Positions 17,317 to 26,626 of a stretch of DNA of 64,000 nt are shown here, in pieces. Within the stretch, counting starts at the first letter, position 1. Every line of letters begins with the position of its first letter. The position numbers and the translations under genes were made by a program. Below the pieces are notes generated by a model. It was not told the origin of the DNA. It saw nothing but the letters and a program-made list of their open reading frames with translations, and did not search any database. Origin of the DNA: Bacteroidales bacterium (GTDB taxonomy: Bacteria; Bacteroidota; Bacteroidia; Bacteroidales; UBA932); contig JAFVVN010000008.1 of the NCBI GenBank assembly GCA_017502125.1, positions 1-64,000 on the forward strand, in the 5' to 3' direction.

Positions 17317-18951
17317 ATGAGACAGACAGTAATCACAATTCTATTGTCACTGACAACAGCGGCAGCCGCATATGCCCAGACAGCATATGACGCCCTGATG
17401 TTCAGCGAGAACAATTATGAGGGGACAGCAAGATCGGTGGCCATGGGCAATGCCTTCACCGCATTGGGAGGAGATCTTGGTGCTGTCACCATCAACCCTG
17501 CGGGAAGTGCTGTGGCCGGTTATTCCCAGCTCACCATAACCCCTTCCCTGACCTATTCTGCAACCACAACCAAGGGTGTCTCTCCATTCGAAGACGGATA
17601 TCTGCCATATTTCCAGAGAGAGATGAAGAGCAGAATGACCAATTTCGACCTTCCTAACATCGGAGTGACCTACAGCTGGAAGACCAACAGGTCCAGCGGA
17701 CTGAAGAACATCACTTTCGGATTCGTCGCCAACCAGACAAACAGCTGGAACGAAGACGTATATGCAAATGGAACAAACTCAACGACTTCATTCATGGGTG
17801 CCATTGCTGCGGAAGCGACAAACAACGGCTACAGGGCTGCAGACCTGGCCGCAGCCGATGCATATGATTTCATGCCATGGAAGGCGGTGACAGCTTTCCA
17901 GAGCGGAATGATTTCGACATTCGGAGGTGTCGACGACCAGTATGTCGGAGCCAGCGAACTCATATTCCAGAACTCTGCAACGGGAGAGAATGAAATCGCT
18001 GTAGGCGGTCCTCTGGAACAGACATACGGAAGAAGGGTGGACGGAAGCAAGTACGACTACGTGTTCAATCTCGGAGCGAACATCTCGGACTTCGTATACA
18101 TCGGCGCCAATCTCGGAATAACCTCGATAAGCTACAACACCAACGAATATTTCATGGAGAAGGCAGTGGATCCTGCCGACTTCGAGATCATGATGGACAA
18201 CGGCGAATCGATGTATTTCCACAACATGAAATACAAATACAGCTATAGTGCAGACGGAGTCGGCGTATACGGCAAATTCGGCATCATCGTGACTCCTGGA
18301 ATGGGATTGAGGATAGGAGCTGCCATCCAGACCCCTACCGTGACCAACATGAGTGAGACATGGGCAGAAGATGGAGAGACGTCCTTCTCAAACCAGAGAT
18401 ACAGTGCAATGAGTCCATACATCGAAGGAGAATACACCTTCAGAAGTCCGATGAGGGCAAATTTCGGTCTCGCATACACCCTCGGCAACATAGGTCTGAT
18501 CAGCTTAGACTATGAAATGTGCGACTACAGCCAGATGAGATATCACGTGAACAACTCCGACAGGTCATATTTCGAGGAAATCAACACCGACATCAAGGAA
18601 AGATTCGGAATATCACATATGCTGAGAGCGGGCCTTGAAGTGAAGCCGCTCAGCTGTCTTGCGATCAGGGCAGGTTATGGACTGACTACATCTGCCGAGA
18701 AGCTGGACGTCTGGGGCAATCAGATTCCTGTCCAGAAAACACATTCTGCGGCCCTTGGTCTGGGATATTCTTCAAAGGGATCCTTCTTTGCCGATGCAGC
18801 CGTGCAGACCCGTCTGCTGAACGACGAGTACTTCATGCCATACGACGACTATATCTTCGACGCTGAAGGCTATGTTGTGGAGCCTGTTCCGGAGATCCTG
18901 AACAAACGTTCCCTCTGGAAAGTCCTCCTGACTCTCGGCTGGCGTTTCTAA
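17317..18951 (+). CDS. OmpP1/FadL-type outer-membrane transport protein
   Basis: Predicted 14-stranded outer-membrane barrel for hydrophobic compounds. A signal peptide is cleaved near AYAQ (residue 21). The start of the mature protein shows the family signature: ALMFSENNYEGTARSVAMGNAFTALGGDLGAVTINPAGSA, in which the NPAG(S/A) hatch element is typical of FadL. The rest alternates amphipathic strands and ends on an aromatic residue (LLTLGWRF), as expected for Bam-dependent insertion. Length 544 is within the Bacteroidota range. Some relatives are annotated as hemin receptors; the ligand cannot be told from sequence. It follows the low-complexity lipoprotein gene by 16 bases and is ended by the palindromic element at 18981-19075. 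Confidence 0.88.
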   Translation: MRQTVITILLSLTTAAAAYAQTAYDALMFSENNYEGTARSVAMGNAFTALGGDLGAVTINPAGSAVAGYSQLTITPSLTYSATTTKGVSPFEDGYLPYFQREMKSRMTNFDLPNIGVTYSWKTNRSSGLKNITFGFVANQTNSWNEDVYANGTNSTTSFMGAIAAEATNNGYRAADLAAADAYDFMPWKAVTAFQSGMISTFGGVDDQYVGASELIFQNSATGENEIAVGGPLEQTYGRRVDGSKYDYVFNLGANISDFVYIGANLGITSISYNTNEYFMEKAVDPADFEIMMDNGESMYFHNMKYKYSYSADGVGVYGKFGIIVTPGMGLRIGAAIQTPTVTNMSETWAEDGETSFSNQRYSAMSPYIEGEYTFRSPMRANFGLAYTLGNIGLISLDYEMCDYSQMRYHVNNSDRSYFEEINTDIKERFGISHMLRAGLEVKPLSCLAIRAGYGLTTSAEKLDVWGNQIPVQKTHSAALGLGYSSKGSFFADAAVQTRLLNDEYFMPYDDYIFDAEGYVVEPVPEILNKRSLWKVLLTLGWRF

Positions 18952-18980
18952 AAGCACTATTTCAGATATAAGATCATACA

Positions 18981-19075
18981 AAACAGCAGCCTCGCTGCTT
19001 CAAGGATCCTCCCCACTTTGTGGGTCCCCTCCCTTTTCGGGAGCCAATGTCCTTGAAGCAGCGAGGCTGCTGTTT
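18981..19075. repeat. 26-bp perfect inverted repeat with two internal hairpins
   Basis: Arms 18981-19006 and 19050-19075 are perfectly complementary over 26 bases. Between them lie two further 5-bp hairpins: 19012-19016 with 19020-19024 (CCCAC/GTGGG) and 19029-19033 with 19039-19043 (CTCCC/GGGAG). The plan matches the element at 928-1022. It separates the convergent OmpP1-type gene and infB and could end transcription from both sides, although no long T-run follows either arm. Confidence 0.8.
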
Positions 19076-19083
19076 GAGATATA

Positions 19084-21894
19084 TTACAGAGTTCTCTTGA
19101 TCTCTTCGATGGTGTATGCCTCGACAACGTCTCCGATCTTGATGTCGTTGTAGCCCTGGATATTCAGACCGCAGTCCATACCCATGTGCACTTCCTTGAC
19201 ATCATCCTTGAATCGCTTGAGGGATCCGAGTTCACCGGTGTAGACCACGATACCGTCACGGATCACGCGCACCTTCGCTGTCCTCTGGAGCTTACCCTCA
19301 CGGACAATACATCCGGCGATGGTTCCGACCTTGGATATCTTGAATGTCTCCTGAACCTCGGCTGTGGCTGTGACAACCTCCTTCTGCTCAGGCTCAAGCA
19401 TACCCTCGATACCGCTCTTGAGCTCGTTGATACAGTCGTAGATGACAGAGTACAGACGGATCTCGATCTCCTCCTTCTCAGCAAGCTTTCTTGCAGAAGG
19501 CATAGGACGCACCTGGAAACCGATGATGATCGCATCTGAGGCTGCCGCCAGAAGGATATCCGACTCTGAAATGGCACCCACAGCCTTGTGGATCACATTC
19601 ACGCGCACCTCCTCTGTCGAGAGCTTGATGATGGAGTCTGAAAGGGCCTCCACAGAACCGTCCACGTCTCCCTTGACAATGACATTGAGTTCCTTGAAGT
19701 TTCCGATGGCGATACGACGTCCGATCTCCTCAAGGGTCATATGCTTCTGGGTCTTGATTCCCTGGATACGGATGAGCTGCTCACGCTTGTTGGCGATATC
19801 CTTCGCCTCCTTCTCGTCAGCCATCACCACGAAGGTCTCACCTGCTGTAGGGGCACCGTTCAGACCGAGGACTGAAACCGGTGTTGAAGGACCTGCCTCC
19901 TCGACCTTCTGTCCACGCTCGTTGAACATAGCCTTGACCCTACCGGTATAGCATCCTGAGAGCATGACGTCACCCACACGGAGGCTACCGTTCTGGACAA
20001 GGATGGTCGCAAGATAACCACGTCCCTTGTCAAGAGAAGACTCGATGATGGCACCTGAAGCCCTCTTGTTAGGATTAGCCTTCAGGTCAAGCATCTCCGC
20101 TTCGAGAAGCACCTTCTCAAGGAGCTGCTCCACATTGATTCCCTTCTTGGCTGAAATCTCCTGACACTGGAACTTTCCACCCCAGTCTTCAACAAGGATA
20201 TTCATGTTCGAGAGCTGCTCACGGATCTTGTCCGGATTGGCTCCCGGCTTATCTATCTTATTGATTGCAAACACCATCGGTACACCTGCCGCCTGTGCAT
20301 GGTTGATGGCCTCGACTGTCTGAGGCATGATGCAGTCATCGGCCGCCACGATGATGATGGCCACGTCTGTCATCTTGGCACCACGGGCACGCATCGCAGT
20401 GAAGGCCTCGTGACCAGGAGTATCGAGGAATGTAATCCTCTGACCGTCAGGAAGCTTGACATTGTAAGCACCGATGTGCTGGGTGATACCTCCGGCCTCA
20501 CCGGCAATCACATTGGCATTGCGGATGTGGTCGAGCAACGATGTCTTACCATGGTCAACGTGTCCCATGACAGTGATCACAGGTGGTCTGGAAACGAGAT
20601 CTTCCTCTGAATCCTCCACCTCACCCTGTGCAATCGCATCAGTCAGGTTTGCAGTCACGAACTCCACCTCATATCCGAACTCCTCGGCCACGAGCACCAG
20701 AGTCTCGGCATCGAGGCGCTGATTGATGGACACCATCATTCCGAGGCTCATGCAGGCACCGATTACCTTGGTCACAGGAGTGTTGTTCATAAGGGTCGCC
20801 AGGTCGTTTACAGTCACGAACTCGGTCACCTTAAGAACCTTCTGCTCAAGCTGCTGCATTTCCATCTCCTCCTGCATTCTCTGCGAGGCTGCCTCTCTCT
20901 TCTCCTTTCTATGCTTGGCTCCGAAGTTCTGCTTCTTGCCCTCGTTCATCTTGGCATATGTCTCCTTGATCTGCTTCTGGATCTCCTTCTGCATCTCTTC
21001 CTGTTCAGCCTCAGTCATTGCCGGCTTGAACTTGTCACCACCACGGTCACGACGGTTCTTCTTGCCGTTCTTTCCGCTCTGCTGATCGGCGTTTCCACCC
21101 TTGTTCTTATCCTTCTTCGAGTTGTTCACAGCCTCAACCTTGGTGACATCCACCTTCTGGCTGCCTCCCTTCTCGATCCTTTCTCTCTTCTTTTTCTTCT
21201 TTTTCTTGTCGAACTGGGAAAGGTCTATCTTGTCAACCACCTTAGGGCCGGCAAGTTTCTCGACCTCGATCTTGACCTCGCGTGGCTCGACCTTCACAGG
21301 AGTCTCCTGTACCACTGGCTCAGGCTCAACCGCTGGGGTCGGGGCGGCTACCGGCTCTGGAGCTGGTTCAGGAACTGCAACCGGTTCTTCAGGCGTCTCC
21401 ACCTTGGCCGGTTTCTTTTCAAACTGAGAAAGGTCTATCTTGTCGATCACCTTAGGACCGACAGTCTCTTCTGCCGCAGGAGCCTTCTCAACTTCAACGA
21501 CAGGAGCCGCTTCCACCTGCACAGGAGCCTGAACCTGAACTTCCTTCACAGGTTCAACGATCTTTTCCTCAACAGGCTGAGCCTTAGGAGCCGCAGCGTT
21601 CAGGGCATTGCTCTTGATCACCACCTCCTTCTCAGGCACATCATCCTCCTGAGCGGTCTTCTTCTTGGATCCCATCTCGATGATTTCCTTCAGCTTGATG
21701 GTCACCTTTTCAGAATCCTTCTTAAGTTTCAGGTCTTCACCGAACTTCGCCTCTATCGCCGGCAGATACTCATCCGAAATCTTTGCATTCGGGTTCATAT
21801 CCACATTGGCACCCTTCTCATTGAGGAACTCAACGAGTCTGGCAAGTCCGATGCTGAATTGCTTTGTAAGTTTGCTTAATCTTATTTCTGCCAT
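19084..21894 (-). CDS. infB: Translation initiation factor IF-2
   Basis: GTPase that places fMet-tRNA on the 30S subunit. The 936 residues comprise an N-terminal IF2 domain, a long charged linker of Glu/Pro/Val and Lys repeats (including a duplicated [28 protein letters not shown] unit), a second IF2_N-like stretch near 360-425, and the GTPase core with G1 GHVDHGKT at about 443, switch [10 protein letters not shown] and NKID. Domains II, III and the C-terminal fMet-tRNA-binding domain follow. The usual length in Bacteroidota is about 950-1000. It is last in rimP-nusA-infB, starting 23 bases after nusA. Confidence 0.97.
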   Translation of the reverse strand: MAEIRLSKLTKQFSIGLARLVEFLNEKGANVDMNPNAKISDEYLPAIEAKFGEDLKLKKDSEKVTIKLKEIIEMGSKKKTAQEDDVPEKEVVIKSNALNAAAPKAQPVEEKIVEPVKEVQVQAPVQVEAAPVVEVEKAPAAEETVGPKVIDKIDLSQFEKKPAKVETPEEPVAVPEPAPEPVAAPTPAVEPEPVVQETPVKVEPREVKIEVEKLAGPKVVDKIDLSQFDKKKKKKKRERIEKGGSQKVDVTKVEAVNNSKKDKNKGGNADQQSGKNGKKNRRDRGGDKFKPAMTEAEQEEMQKEIQKQIKETYAKMNEGKKQNFGAKHRKEKREAASQRMQEEMEMQQLEQKVLKVTEFVTVNDLATLMNNTPVTKVIGACMSLGMMVSINQRLDAETLVLVAEEFGYEVEFVTANLTDAIAQGEVEDSEEDLVSRPPVITVMGHVDHGKTSLLDHIRNANVIAGEAGGITQHIGAYNVKLPDGQRITFLDTPGHEAFTAMRARGAKMTDVAIIIVAADDCIMPQTVEAINHAQAAGVPMVFAINKIDKPGANPDKIREQLSNMNILVEDWGGKFQCQEISAKKGINVEQLLEKVLLEAEMLDLKANPNKRASGAIIESSLDKGRGYLATILVQNGSLRVGDVMLSGCYTGRVKAMFNERGQKVEEAGPSTPVSVLGLNGAPTAGETFVVMADEKEAKDIANKREQLIRIQGIKTQKHMTLEEIGRRIAIGNFKELNVIVKGDVDGSVEALSDSIIKLSTEEVRVNVIHKAVGAISESDILLAAASDAIIIGFQVRPMPSARKLAEKEEIEIRLYSVIYDCINELKSGIEGMLEPEQKEVVTATAEVQETFKISKVGTIAGCIVREGKLQRTAKVRVIRDGIVVYTGELGSLKRFKDDVKEVHMGMDCGLNIQGYNDIKIGDVVEAYTIEEIKRTL

Positions 21895-21917
21895 ATAAAT
21901 TACCCCTGTTTTAATTC

Positions 21918-23168
21918 TTACTCTTCGTCATCTTCAAATTCCGCACGGAGGATATCGAGAATCTCCGCCACGGTCTCGTCCTCAAGGTCAGCCCTCTTTG
22001 CGATATCCTCTGCTGAAAGTGCAAGAACACTCTTGGCAGTGTCGCAGCCGATGCCCTGAAGCTTCTCGATGATCCATCCCTCGATGACATCATCGAACTC
22101 GCTGAGGAGTACGTCCTCCTCTTCCATATCCTCATCATCCGGAAGTTCTCTCCAGACCTCGATTTCCTTTCCTACGAGCATACCTGCAAGACGGATGTTG
22201 CAGCCGCCCTTACCGATACCCTTCTTGACCTCGTCAGGAAGCATGTACACCTTGATCTTGTCTTCCTCTCCGCCAAGGATGATGGACGAGATCTTTGCCG
22301 GGTTGAGAGCCCTCTGGATGAGGAGCTGGGTGTTGTTAGTCCACTGGAGCACATCGATGTTCTCGTTGCGGAGCTCACGGACTATGCCGATGATACGTGA
22401 TCCCTTCACACCGATACAAGCTCCGATAGGATCGATCCTCTCGTCATATGACTCGACAGCCACCTTGGCACGCTCACCAGGCACGCGGACCACCTTCTTG
22501 ATGGTGATGAGTCCGTCGTAGATCTCAGGCACTTCCTGCTCAAAGAGTTTCTCAAGGAACTCTGGAGTGGTTCTTGAAAGCACGATGTATGGAGTGGTGT
22601 TGTTCTTCATCTCCACGCTCTTGATGATGGCACGCACGGTGTCGTTCTTCTTGAAGTGCTCTCCAGGAATCTGCTCGTGCTTAGGAAGTCTGAGCTCGTT
22701 TCCGTCCTCGTCAAGGATGAGGACTTCCTTAGCCCAGGTCTGATATACCTCACCGGTGAAGATCTCACCGATCTTTCCTACATATTTGTTATAGAGATTT
22801 GCCTTCTCTATATCCATGATACGTCCCTGAAGATTCTGACGGATGTTAAGGATACCGCGACGTCCGAAGTCCTTGAGCTCGATCTTCTGCGCGAAGGTCT
22901 CGCCTATTTCGTAATCATCATCCTCAAGTTCCTCAAGCGCGATCTGAGTGTTAGGGTCCTCAACTTCCTCAACCACTTCCCTGTTCCAGTAGATCTCACA
23001 GTCTCCCTTGTCTACATTCACGATGATGTCGAAGTTGTCTGCAGATCCATAGGTCTTGGTGATCTGAGTCCTGAACACGTCCTCAAGCACACCCATCATT
23101 GTTGCCCTGTCGATGTTCTTCTGGTTCTTGAACTCGGCAAAGGCGTCTTTCAGTTCGATTTTTTCCAT
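21918..23168 (-). CDS. nusA: Transcription termination/antitermination factor NusA
   Basis: RNA-polymerase-associated factor that modulates pausing, termination and antitermination. The 416 residues have the N-terminal polymerase-binding domain, an S1 domain (about 130-200, [12 protein letters not shown]), two KH domains (with [29 protein letters not shown] and [11 protein letters not shown]), and a short C-terminal helix-hairpin-helix segment ending in an acidic tail. Middle gene of rimP-nusA-infB. A 102-base gap from rimP contains degenerate 20-bp repeats. The operon leader carries a terminator-like hairpin, which may relate to NusA autoregulation (inference). Confidence 0.97.
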   Translation of the reverse strand: MEKIELKDAFAEFKNQKNIDRATMMGVLEDVFRTQITKTYGSADNFDIIVNVDKGDCEIYWNREVVEEVEDPNTQIALEELEDDDYEIGETFAQKIELKDFGRRGILNIRQNLQGRIMDIEKANLYNKYVGKIGEIFTGEVYQTWAKEVLILDEDGNELRLPKHEQIPGEHFKKNDTVRAIIKSVEMKNNTTPYIVLSRTTPEFLEKLFEQEVPEIYDGLITIKKVVRVPGERAKVAVESYDERIDPIGACIGVKGSRIIGIVRELRNENIDVLQWTNNTQLLIQRALNPAKISSIILGGEEDKIKVYMLPDEVKKGIGKGGCNIRLAGMLVGKEIEVWRELPDDEDMEEEDVLLSEFDDVIEGWIIEKLQGIGCDTAKSVLALSAEDIAKRADLEDETVAEILDILRAEFEDDEE

Positions 23169-23221
23169 TTTCTGTCTTATGTTTTTATTGTTTTGTTTTC
23201 CGGTTTGAACATGTCACGTCA

Positions 23222-23270
23222 AGCCTGACATTACAGCAAGGAGCCCGACATGACATGAAGGACCCGACCG
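23222..23270. repeat. 20-bp tandem repeats between rimP and nusA
   Basis: Units 23222-23241 (beginning AGCCTGACATTACAGC) and 23242-23261 (beginning AGCCCGACATGACATG) are tandem and end in AAGG, followed by a partial third unit from 23262 (ACCCGACC). They resemble the repeats at 3259-3298 and 12307-12380. They lie between two co-transcribed genes. Confidence 0.55.
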
Positions 23271-23735
23271 TCAGAATTCAATAAACGGACGGACTGAGTT
23301 GATCTGATCCATTGTGAAACGGTCCACATGCTCCACAAGTTCCTTCTTTTTCTTTCCCTCCACAGCTTCCTTCACGGAATATTTCAATGTCACGCTATCC
23401 TGGTCGGCAGCCTCAAGCAGGGCCACCATCTTCCTTCCGCCCTTCACCTGGACCTCCACCTTGGTTCCGACAGCCTTCAGGAACTGCTTGAGCACCTTGA
23501 ACGGCTGGTCAAGACCGGCTGAAGTCATGGTGAGGGAATAGTCCTCCTTCTCACGGTCGAACTGCGATTCGAAATATCTGCTCAACTCAACGCAGTCATC
23601 AAGTTCGATTTTTCCGTTTTCCGACTCGATTGTTACGACAATATCATTATCTTTGCTGACTGAAACATCAACAAGGAAGCATCCACGTGCAACTATTTCG
23701 CTCTGGAGAGCATCTTTGACATCTGAAACGTTCAT
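23271..23735 (-). CDS. rimP: Ribosome maturation factor RimP
   Basis: Cytoplasmic factor for 30S subunit assembly. The 154-residue product has the two-domain RimP form: an N-terminal alpha/beta domain with VSVSKDNDIVVTIESENGKIELDDCVELSRYFESQFDRE (the DDCxxxSR pattern is diagnostic) and the strand SLTMTSAGLDQPFK (S-G-dRPL equivalent), then a C-terminal SH3-like domain. It is first in rimP-nusA-infB, the conserved bacterial order, and is preceded by a consensus promoter and a terminator-like leader hairpin. Confidence 0.94.
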   Translation of the reverse strand: MNVSDVKDALQSEIVARGCFLVDVSVSKDNDIVVTIESENGKIELDDCVELSRYFESQFDREKEDYSLTMTSAGLDQPFKVLKQFLKAVGTKVEVQVKGGRKMVALLEAADQDSVTLKYSVKEAVEGKKKKELVEHVDRFTMDQINSVRPFIEF

Positions 23736-23761
23736 ACGGCTTCGTGTTTATGCATAAATAA

Positions 23762-23780
23762 AGGGGGCTTGCTGCCCCCT
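23762..23780 (-). terminator. Terminator-like hairpin in the rimP-nusA-infB leader
   Basis: AGGGGGC (23762-23768), loop TTGCT, GCCCCCT (23774-23780): a perfect 7-bp, almost all-GC stem. On the minus strand it is followed by TTATTTAT, giving an intrinsic-terminator look. It lies after the promoter at 23797-23826 and before the rimP start codon, so it would act as an attenuator rather than as the end of another gene. Confidence 0.65.
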
Positions 23781-23796
23781 GATCATTCTCACGGTG

Positions 23797-23826
23797 CAAA
23801 TGTACGAATAAAATCAGAATAAACAA
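23797..23826 (-). promoter_or_regulatory. Promoter of rimP-nusA-infB
   Basis: On the minus strand: TTG (23826-23824), 19 bases, TACATTTG (23804-23797), an exact match to the Bacteroidota promoter form. Transcription would start near 23790, just before the terminator-like hairpin at 23762-23780. Confidence 0.72.
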
Positions 23827-23847
23827 ATTTATTGAACCTGCACTGAC

Positions 23848-24834
23848 ATGGAATTCAAAGCCAAGGAGATAGCCGAAATACTTGGTGGCACGGTGGATGG
23901 AAATCCCGAAGCCACCGTCACGACATTCGCCCGCATCGAGAGCGGCAAGCCTGGAGCGATATGCTTCTTTGCCAATCCTAAATATGAGCGTTATGTATAT
24001 GAATGCAAGGCTGACATAATCATAGTGAACAAGACATTTGAGCCCAAGCAGAGCGTATCCGCCACTCTGGTACGCGTCGACGACGCATATTCTGCAGTAG
24101 CGACTCTTCTGGACTATGTGACAGCAAGAAAACGCTCATACAAAAGGCATCGCGGCCGCTGCAGGATCAGCTGGAGCGCAAAGATCGGCAGGAAGGTCTA
24201 TGTGGGGGACTTCGCCTATATAGGCAGGAAGGCTGTAGTGGGAGACTATACGAAGATATACGAGCAGGTGTACATCGGAGAGAACGTAAGGATAGGCTCA
24301 CACTGCATCATATATCCTGGAGTGAAGATATATCCGGGAATGGTCATAGGAGACCGCGTGATCCTTCATTCCAATGCCGTAATAGGTGCAGACGGCTTCG
24401 GTTTCGCCCCGCTTGAGGACGGAACATGGAAAAAGATCGAGCACACAGGAAATGTGATCATCGAAGATGACGTGGAGATCGGAGCGAACGCATGCGTGGA
24501 CAAGTCGCAGATGGGATCGACGATAGTACGCAAGGGATGCAAGATCGACAATCAGTGTGCGATAGCCCACAATGTGGAGGTCGGGGCAAACTCGGTGATG
24601 GCCGCCCAGACAGGAATTGCCGGCTCCACAAAGATCGGAGAGCACTGCATATTCGGTGGCCAGGCAGGAGTGGCCGGCCACTTGACCTTGGCCGACAACA
24701 CCACCATAGGAGCCCAGGCAGGAGTGCTTGGAAACATCAAGGAAGGCGGGAAAGTCTTCATGGGCACTCCGGCAATTCCATACAAGGATTACTTCCGCAG
24801 TTATGCTCTTTTCAAGAAGGCAGGATTAAAATAG
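23848..24834 (+). CDS. lpxD: UDP-3-O-acylglucosamine N-acyltransferase LpxD
   Basis: Third enzyme of lipid A synthesis: adds the N-linked 3-hydroxyacyl chain to UDP-3-O-acylglucosamine. The 328 residues show the N-terminal uridine-binding domain ([39 protein letters not shown]), then a left-handed parallel beta-helix of hexapeptide repeats ([28 protein letters not shown]), with the catalytic-type His in [10 protein letters not shown], and a C-terminal helical tail. First gene of a lipid A cluster lpxD-lpxC-lpxA. A -7-like TATCTTTG lies between it and lpxC. Confidence 0.96.
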   Translation: MEFKAKEIAEILGGTVDGNPEATVTTFARIESGKPGAICFFANPKYERYVYECKADIIIVNKTFEPKQSVSATLVRVDDAYSAVATLLDYVTARKRSYKRHRGRCRISWSAKIGRKVYVGDFAYIGRKAVVGDYTKIYEQVYIGENVRIGSHCIIYPGVKIYPGMVIGDRVILHSNAVIGADGFGFAPLEDGTWKKIEHTGNVIIEDDVEIGANACVDKSQMGSTIVRKGCKIDNQCAIAHNVEVGANSVMAAQTGIAGSTKIGEHCIFGGQAGVAGHLTLADNTTIGAQAGVLGNIKEGGKVFMGTPAIPYKDYFRSYALFKKAGLK

Positions 24835-24854
24835 GTTTAATGGGAAATAATTAC

Positions 24855-24862
24855 TATCTTTG
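24855..24862 (+). promoter_or_regulatory. -7 element (TATCTTTG) before lpxC
   Basis: Exact TAnnTTTG match in the 62-base gap between lpxD and lpxC, about 35 bases before the lpxC start. No clear TTG is found at the expected -33 spacing, so this is only a candidate internal promoter. Confidence 0.4.
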
Positions 24863-24896
24863 CGGGCTAATTTAATGAAAGGTAAGAAAAAGGGAA

Positions 24897-25811
24897 ATGC
24901 AACTGCAACAGACTCTCATAAAGAGCTATTCATTTGAAGGGAAGGGACTTCACACCGGAAAGGTGGCAAAGATGGTGATAAATCCAGCTCCTGCTGACAC
25001 AGGAATCCGTTTCAGAAGAACAGACATCAGCGAAGGCGCATATGTTGACGCCTTGGCTGAAAATGTATCCAATACCGCCAGAAGCACGACAATCTCGCAG
25101 GGAGAAGCATCTGTTTCCACCATCGAGCACATAATGTCCGCACTCACAGGAATGGGAGTGGACAATGCAATCATCGACATCGACAATGTGGAGGTGCCGA
25201 TTCTGGACGGAAGCGCAAAGCCATATATAGATGCCATCTGGGCTGACGGATTTCAGGAGCAGGATGCTCCAAGAAGATATGTGGAGATCAGCGAGACCAT
25301 CGAGATAAGAAACGACGAGAAGGGCTCGGTAGTCCGCATAGAACCGGCAGAGGAATTCTCGTATGACATAATGATCGACTTCAACTCAAGGGTCCTCGGA
25401 GTGCAGAATGCACGTTGGGATTCTTCGGTGGTCTATCCAGAGGAGATCGGAACATGCAGGACATTCGTATTCTTCCATGAAATCGAGTTCCTTTTCAATA
25501 ATAACCTCGTAAAGGGCGGTGACGTGGACAATGCCATCGTCATCGTTGAGCATCCCGTGACTGAGGAGCAGGTGAACAGGATGTCGGAACTCTTCAATGT
25601 TCCGGCCCTTAAGGTACGCGAAGACGGATATCTGAGCAACCTCGTCCTCCGCTTCCCTAACGAGTGTGCAAGGCACAAGCTGCTTGACCTTATCGGCGAC
25701 CTGAGACTTGCAGGAGGATTCCTGAAGGCAAGGATTACAGCTGAGAAGGCTGGTCACGGAATCAACACACAGGCGGCCAAGGCTGTTAGAAAACAAACTA
25801 AAACTATATAA
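24897..25811 (+). CDS. lpxC: UDP-3-O-acyl-GlcNAc deacetylase LpxC, stand-alone form
   Basis: Zinc hydrolase for the committed step of lipid A synthesis. Two LpxC sub-domains are complete in 304 residues: His78 in STIEHIMSAL, the FNSRVLG strand, CRTFVFFHEIEFL, the GGDVDNAIV loop, and HKLLDLIGDL with the second His and the Asp ligand near the C-terminus, then the catalytic His in GHGIN. Many Bacteroidota carry LpxC fused to a FabZ dehydratase (about 460 residues). Here the frame stops at TTKTI-like residues after the LpxC part, and lpxA begins two bases later, so no FabZ domain is present. Confidence 0.96.
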   Translation: MQLQQTLIKSYSFEGKGLHTGKVAKMVINPAPADTGIRFRRTDISEGAYVDALAENVSNTARSTTISQGEASVSTIEHIMSALTGMGVDNAIIDIDNVEVPILDGSAKPYIDAIWADGFQEQDAPRRYVEISETIEIRNDEKGSVVRIEPAEEFSYDIMIDFNSRVLGVQNARWDSSVVYPEEIGTCRTFVFFHEIEFLFNNNLVKGGDVDNAIVIVEHPVTEEQVNRMSELFNVPALKVREDGYLSNLVLRFPNECARHKLLDLIGDLRLAGGFLKARITAEKAGHGINTQAAKAVRKQTKTI

Positions 25812-25813
25812 TA

Positions 25814-26626
25814 ATGGCAAACATTCACCCACTCGCGACAGTTCACCCGAATGCAAAGCTCGGTGAGAACGTGGAAGTCGGACCATACGCATACATCGAA
25901 GAACATGTAGAAATCGGAGACGGATGCCGCATTCTCCCCCACGCGACCATATTCAACTATGTGAAGATGGGAAAGAACTGCTGTGTATTCCCTGGCGCCG
26001 TAATCGGAGCTGTCCCTCAGGACCTCAAGTTCGACGGAGAGATCACATTCGTGGAGATCGGAGACAACGTCAACATCCGTGAATGCGCCACCATCAACCG
26101 CGGAACAAAGGCCAGCGGAAAGGGAGTCACAAAGATCGGCAACAACGTGCTCCTGATGTCATATACACATGTCGCTCATGACTGTACAGTGGGCAACAAC
26201 TGTATCCTCGTAAGCTACGTGGGTATCGCAAGCGAAACCGAGGTGGACGACTGGGCTACTATCGGAGGAAGCACAGTGGCACATCAGTTCTCGAAGATCG
26301 GAAAGCACGCATTCGTTGGCGGTGGCTGCAAGATCAACAAGGACGTTCCACCATATGTGCTCTGCGGACGCGACCCGCTTTCATATGCAGGTGTGAACAT
26401 CGTCGGACTCCGCAGAAGAGGCTTCACCTCAGACCAGATCCGCGGAATCAAGGATATGTACGACATCATCTACAGCAGCGGAGCGAACTTCTCTGATGCA
26501 ATCGCCAAGATCGAGATCGGATTCCCTCAGTCTGAAGAAAGGGACAACATCATCGAGTTCATCAGAAACTCCAAGAGAGGAATCATCAGAGGCGCAAGCG
26601 CCGACACAAAAGGCGGCATAGACTAA
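25814..26626 (+). CDS. lpxA: Acyl-ACP:UDP-GlcNAc O-acyltransferase LpxA
   Basis: First enzyme of lipid A synthesis. The 270 residues form a left-handed beta-helix from hexapeptide repeats beginning IHPLATVHPNAKLGENVEVGPYAYI, with FNYVKMGKNCCVFPGAVIGAVPQDLKF, the ECATINRGT element, the catalytic His in THVAHDCTVGN, and the C-terminal helical domain starting VGLRRRGF. It starts two bases after lpxC and its stop shares one base with the following WbqC-like gene (TAATG), so translation is likely coupled. Confidence 0.96.
   Translation: MANIHPLATVHPNAKLGENVEVGPYAYIEEHVEIGDGCRILPHATIFNYVKMGKNCCVFPGAVIGAVPQDLKFDGEITFVEIGDNVNIRECATINRGTKASGKGVTKIGNNVLLMSYTHVAHDCTVGNNCILVSYVGIASETEVDDWATIGGSTVAHQFSKIGKHAFVGGGCKINKDVPPYVLCGRDPLSYAGVNIVGLRRRGFTSDQIRGIKDMYDIIYSSGANFSDAIAKIEIGFPQSEERDNIIEFIRNSKRGIIRGASADTKGGID

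Noticed and set aside
20911..21879. Long open frame (322 codons) on plus strand
   Set aside because: Antisense to infB, Leu/His-rich from the reverse of Glu/Lys-rich linker; no family match and infB is certain.
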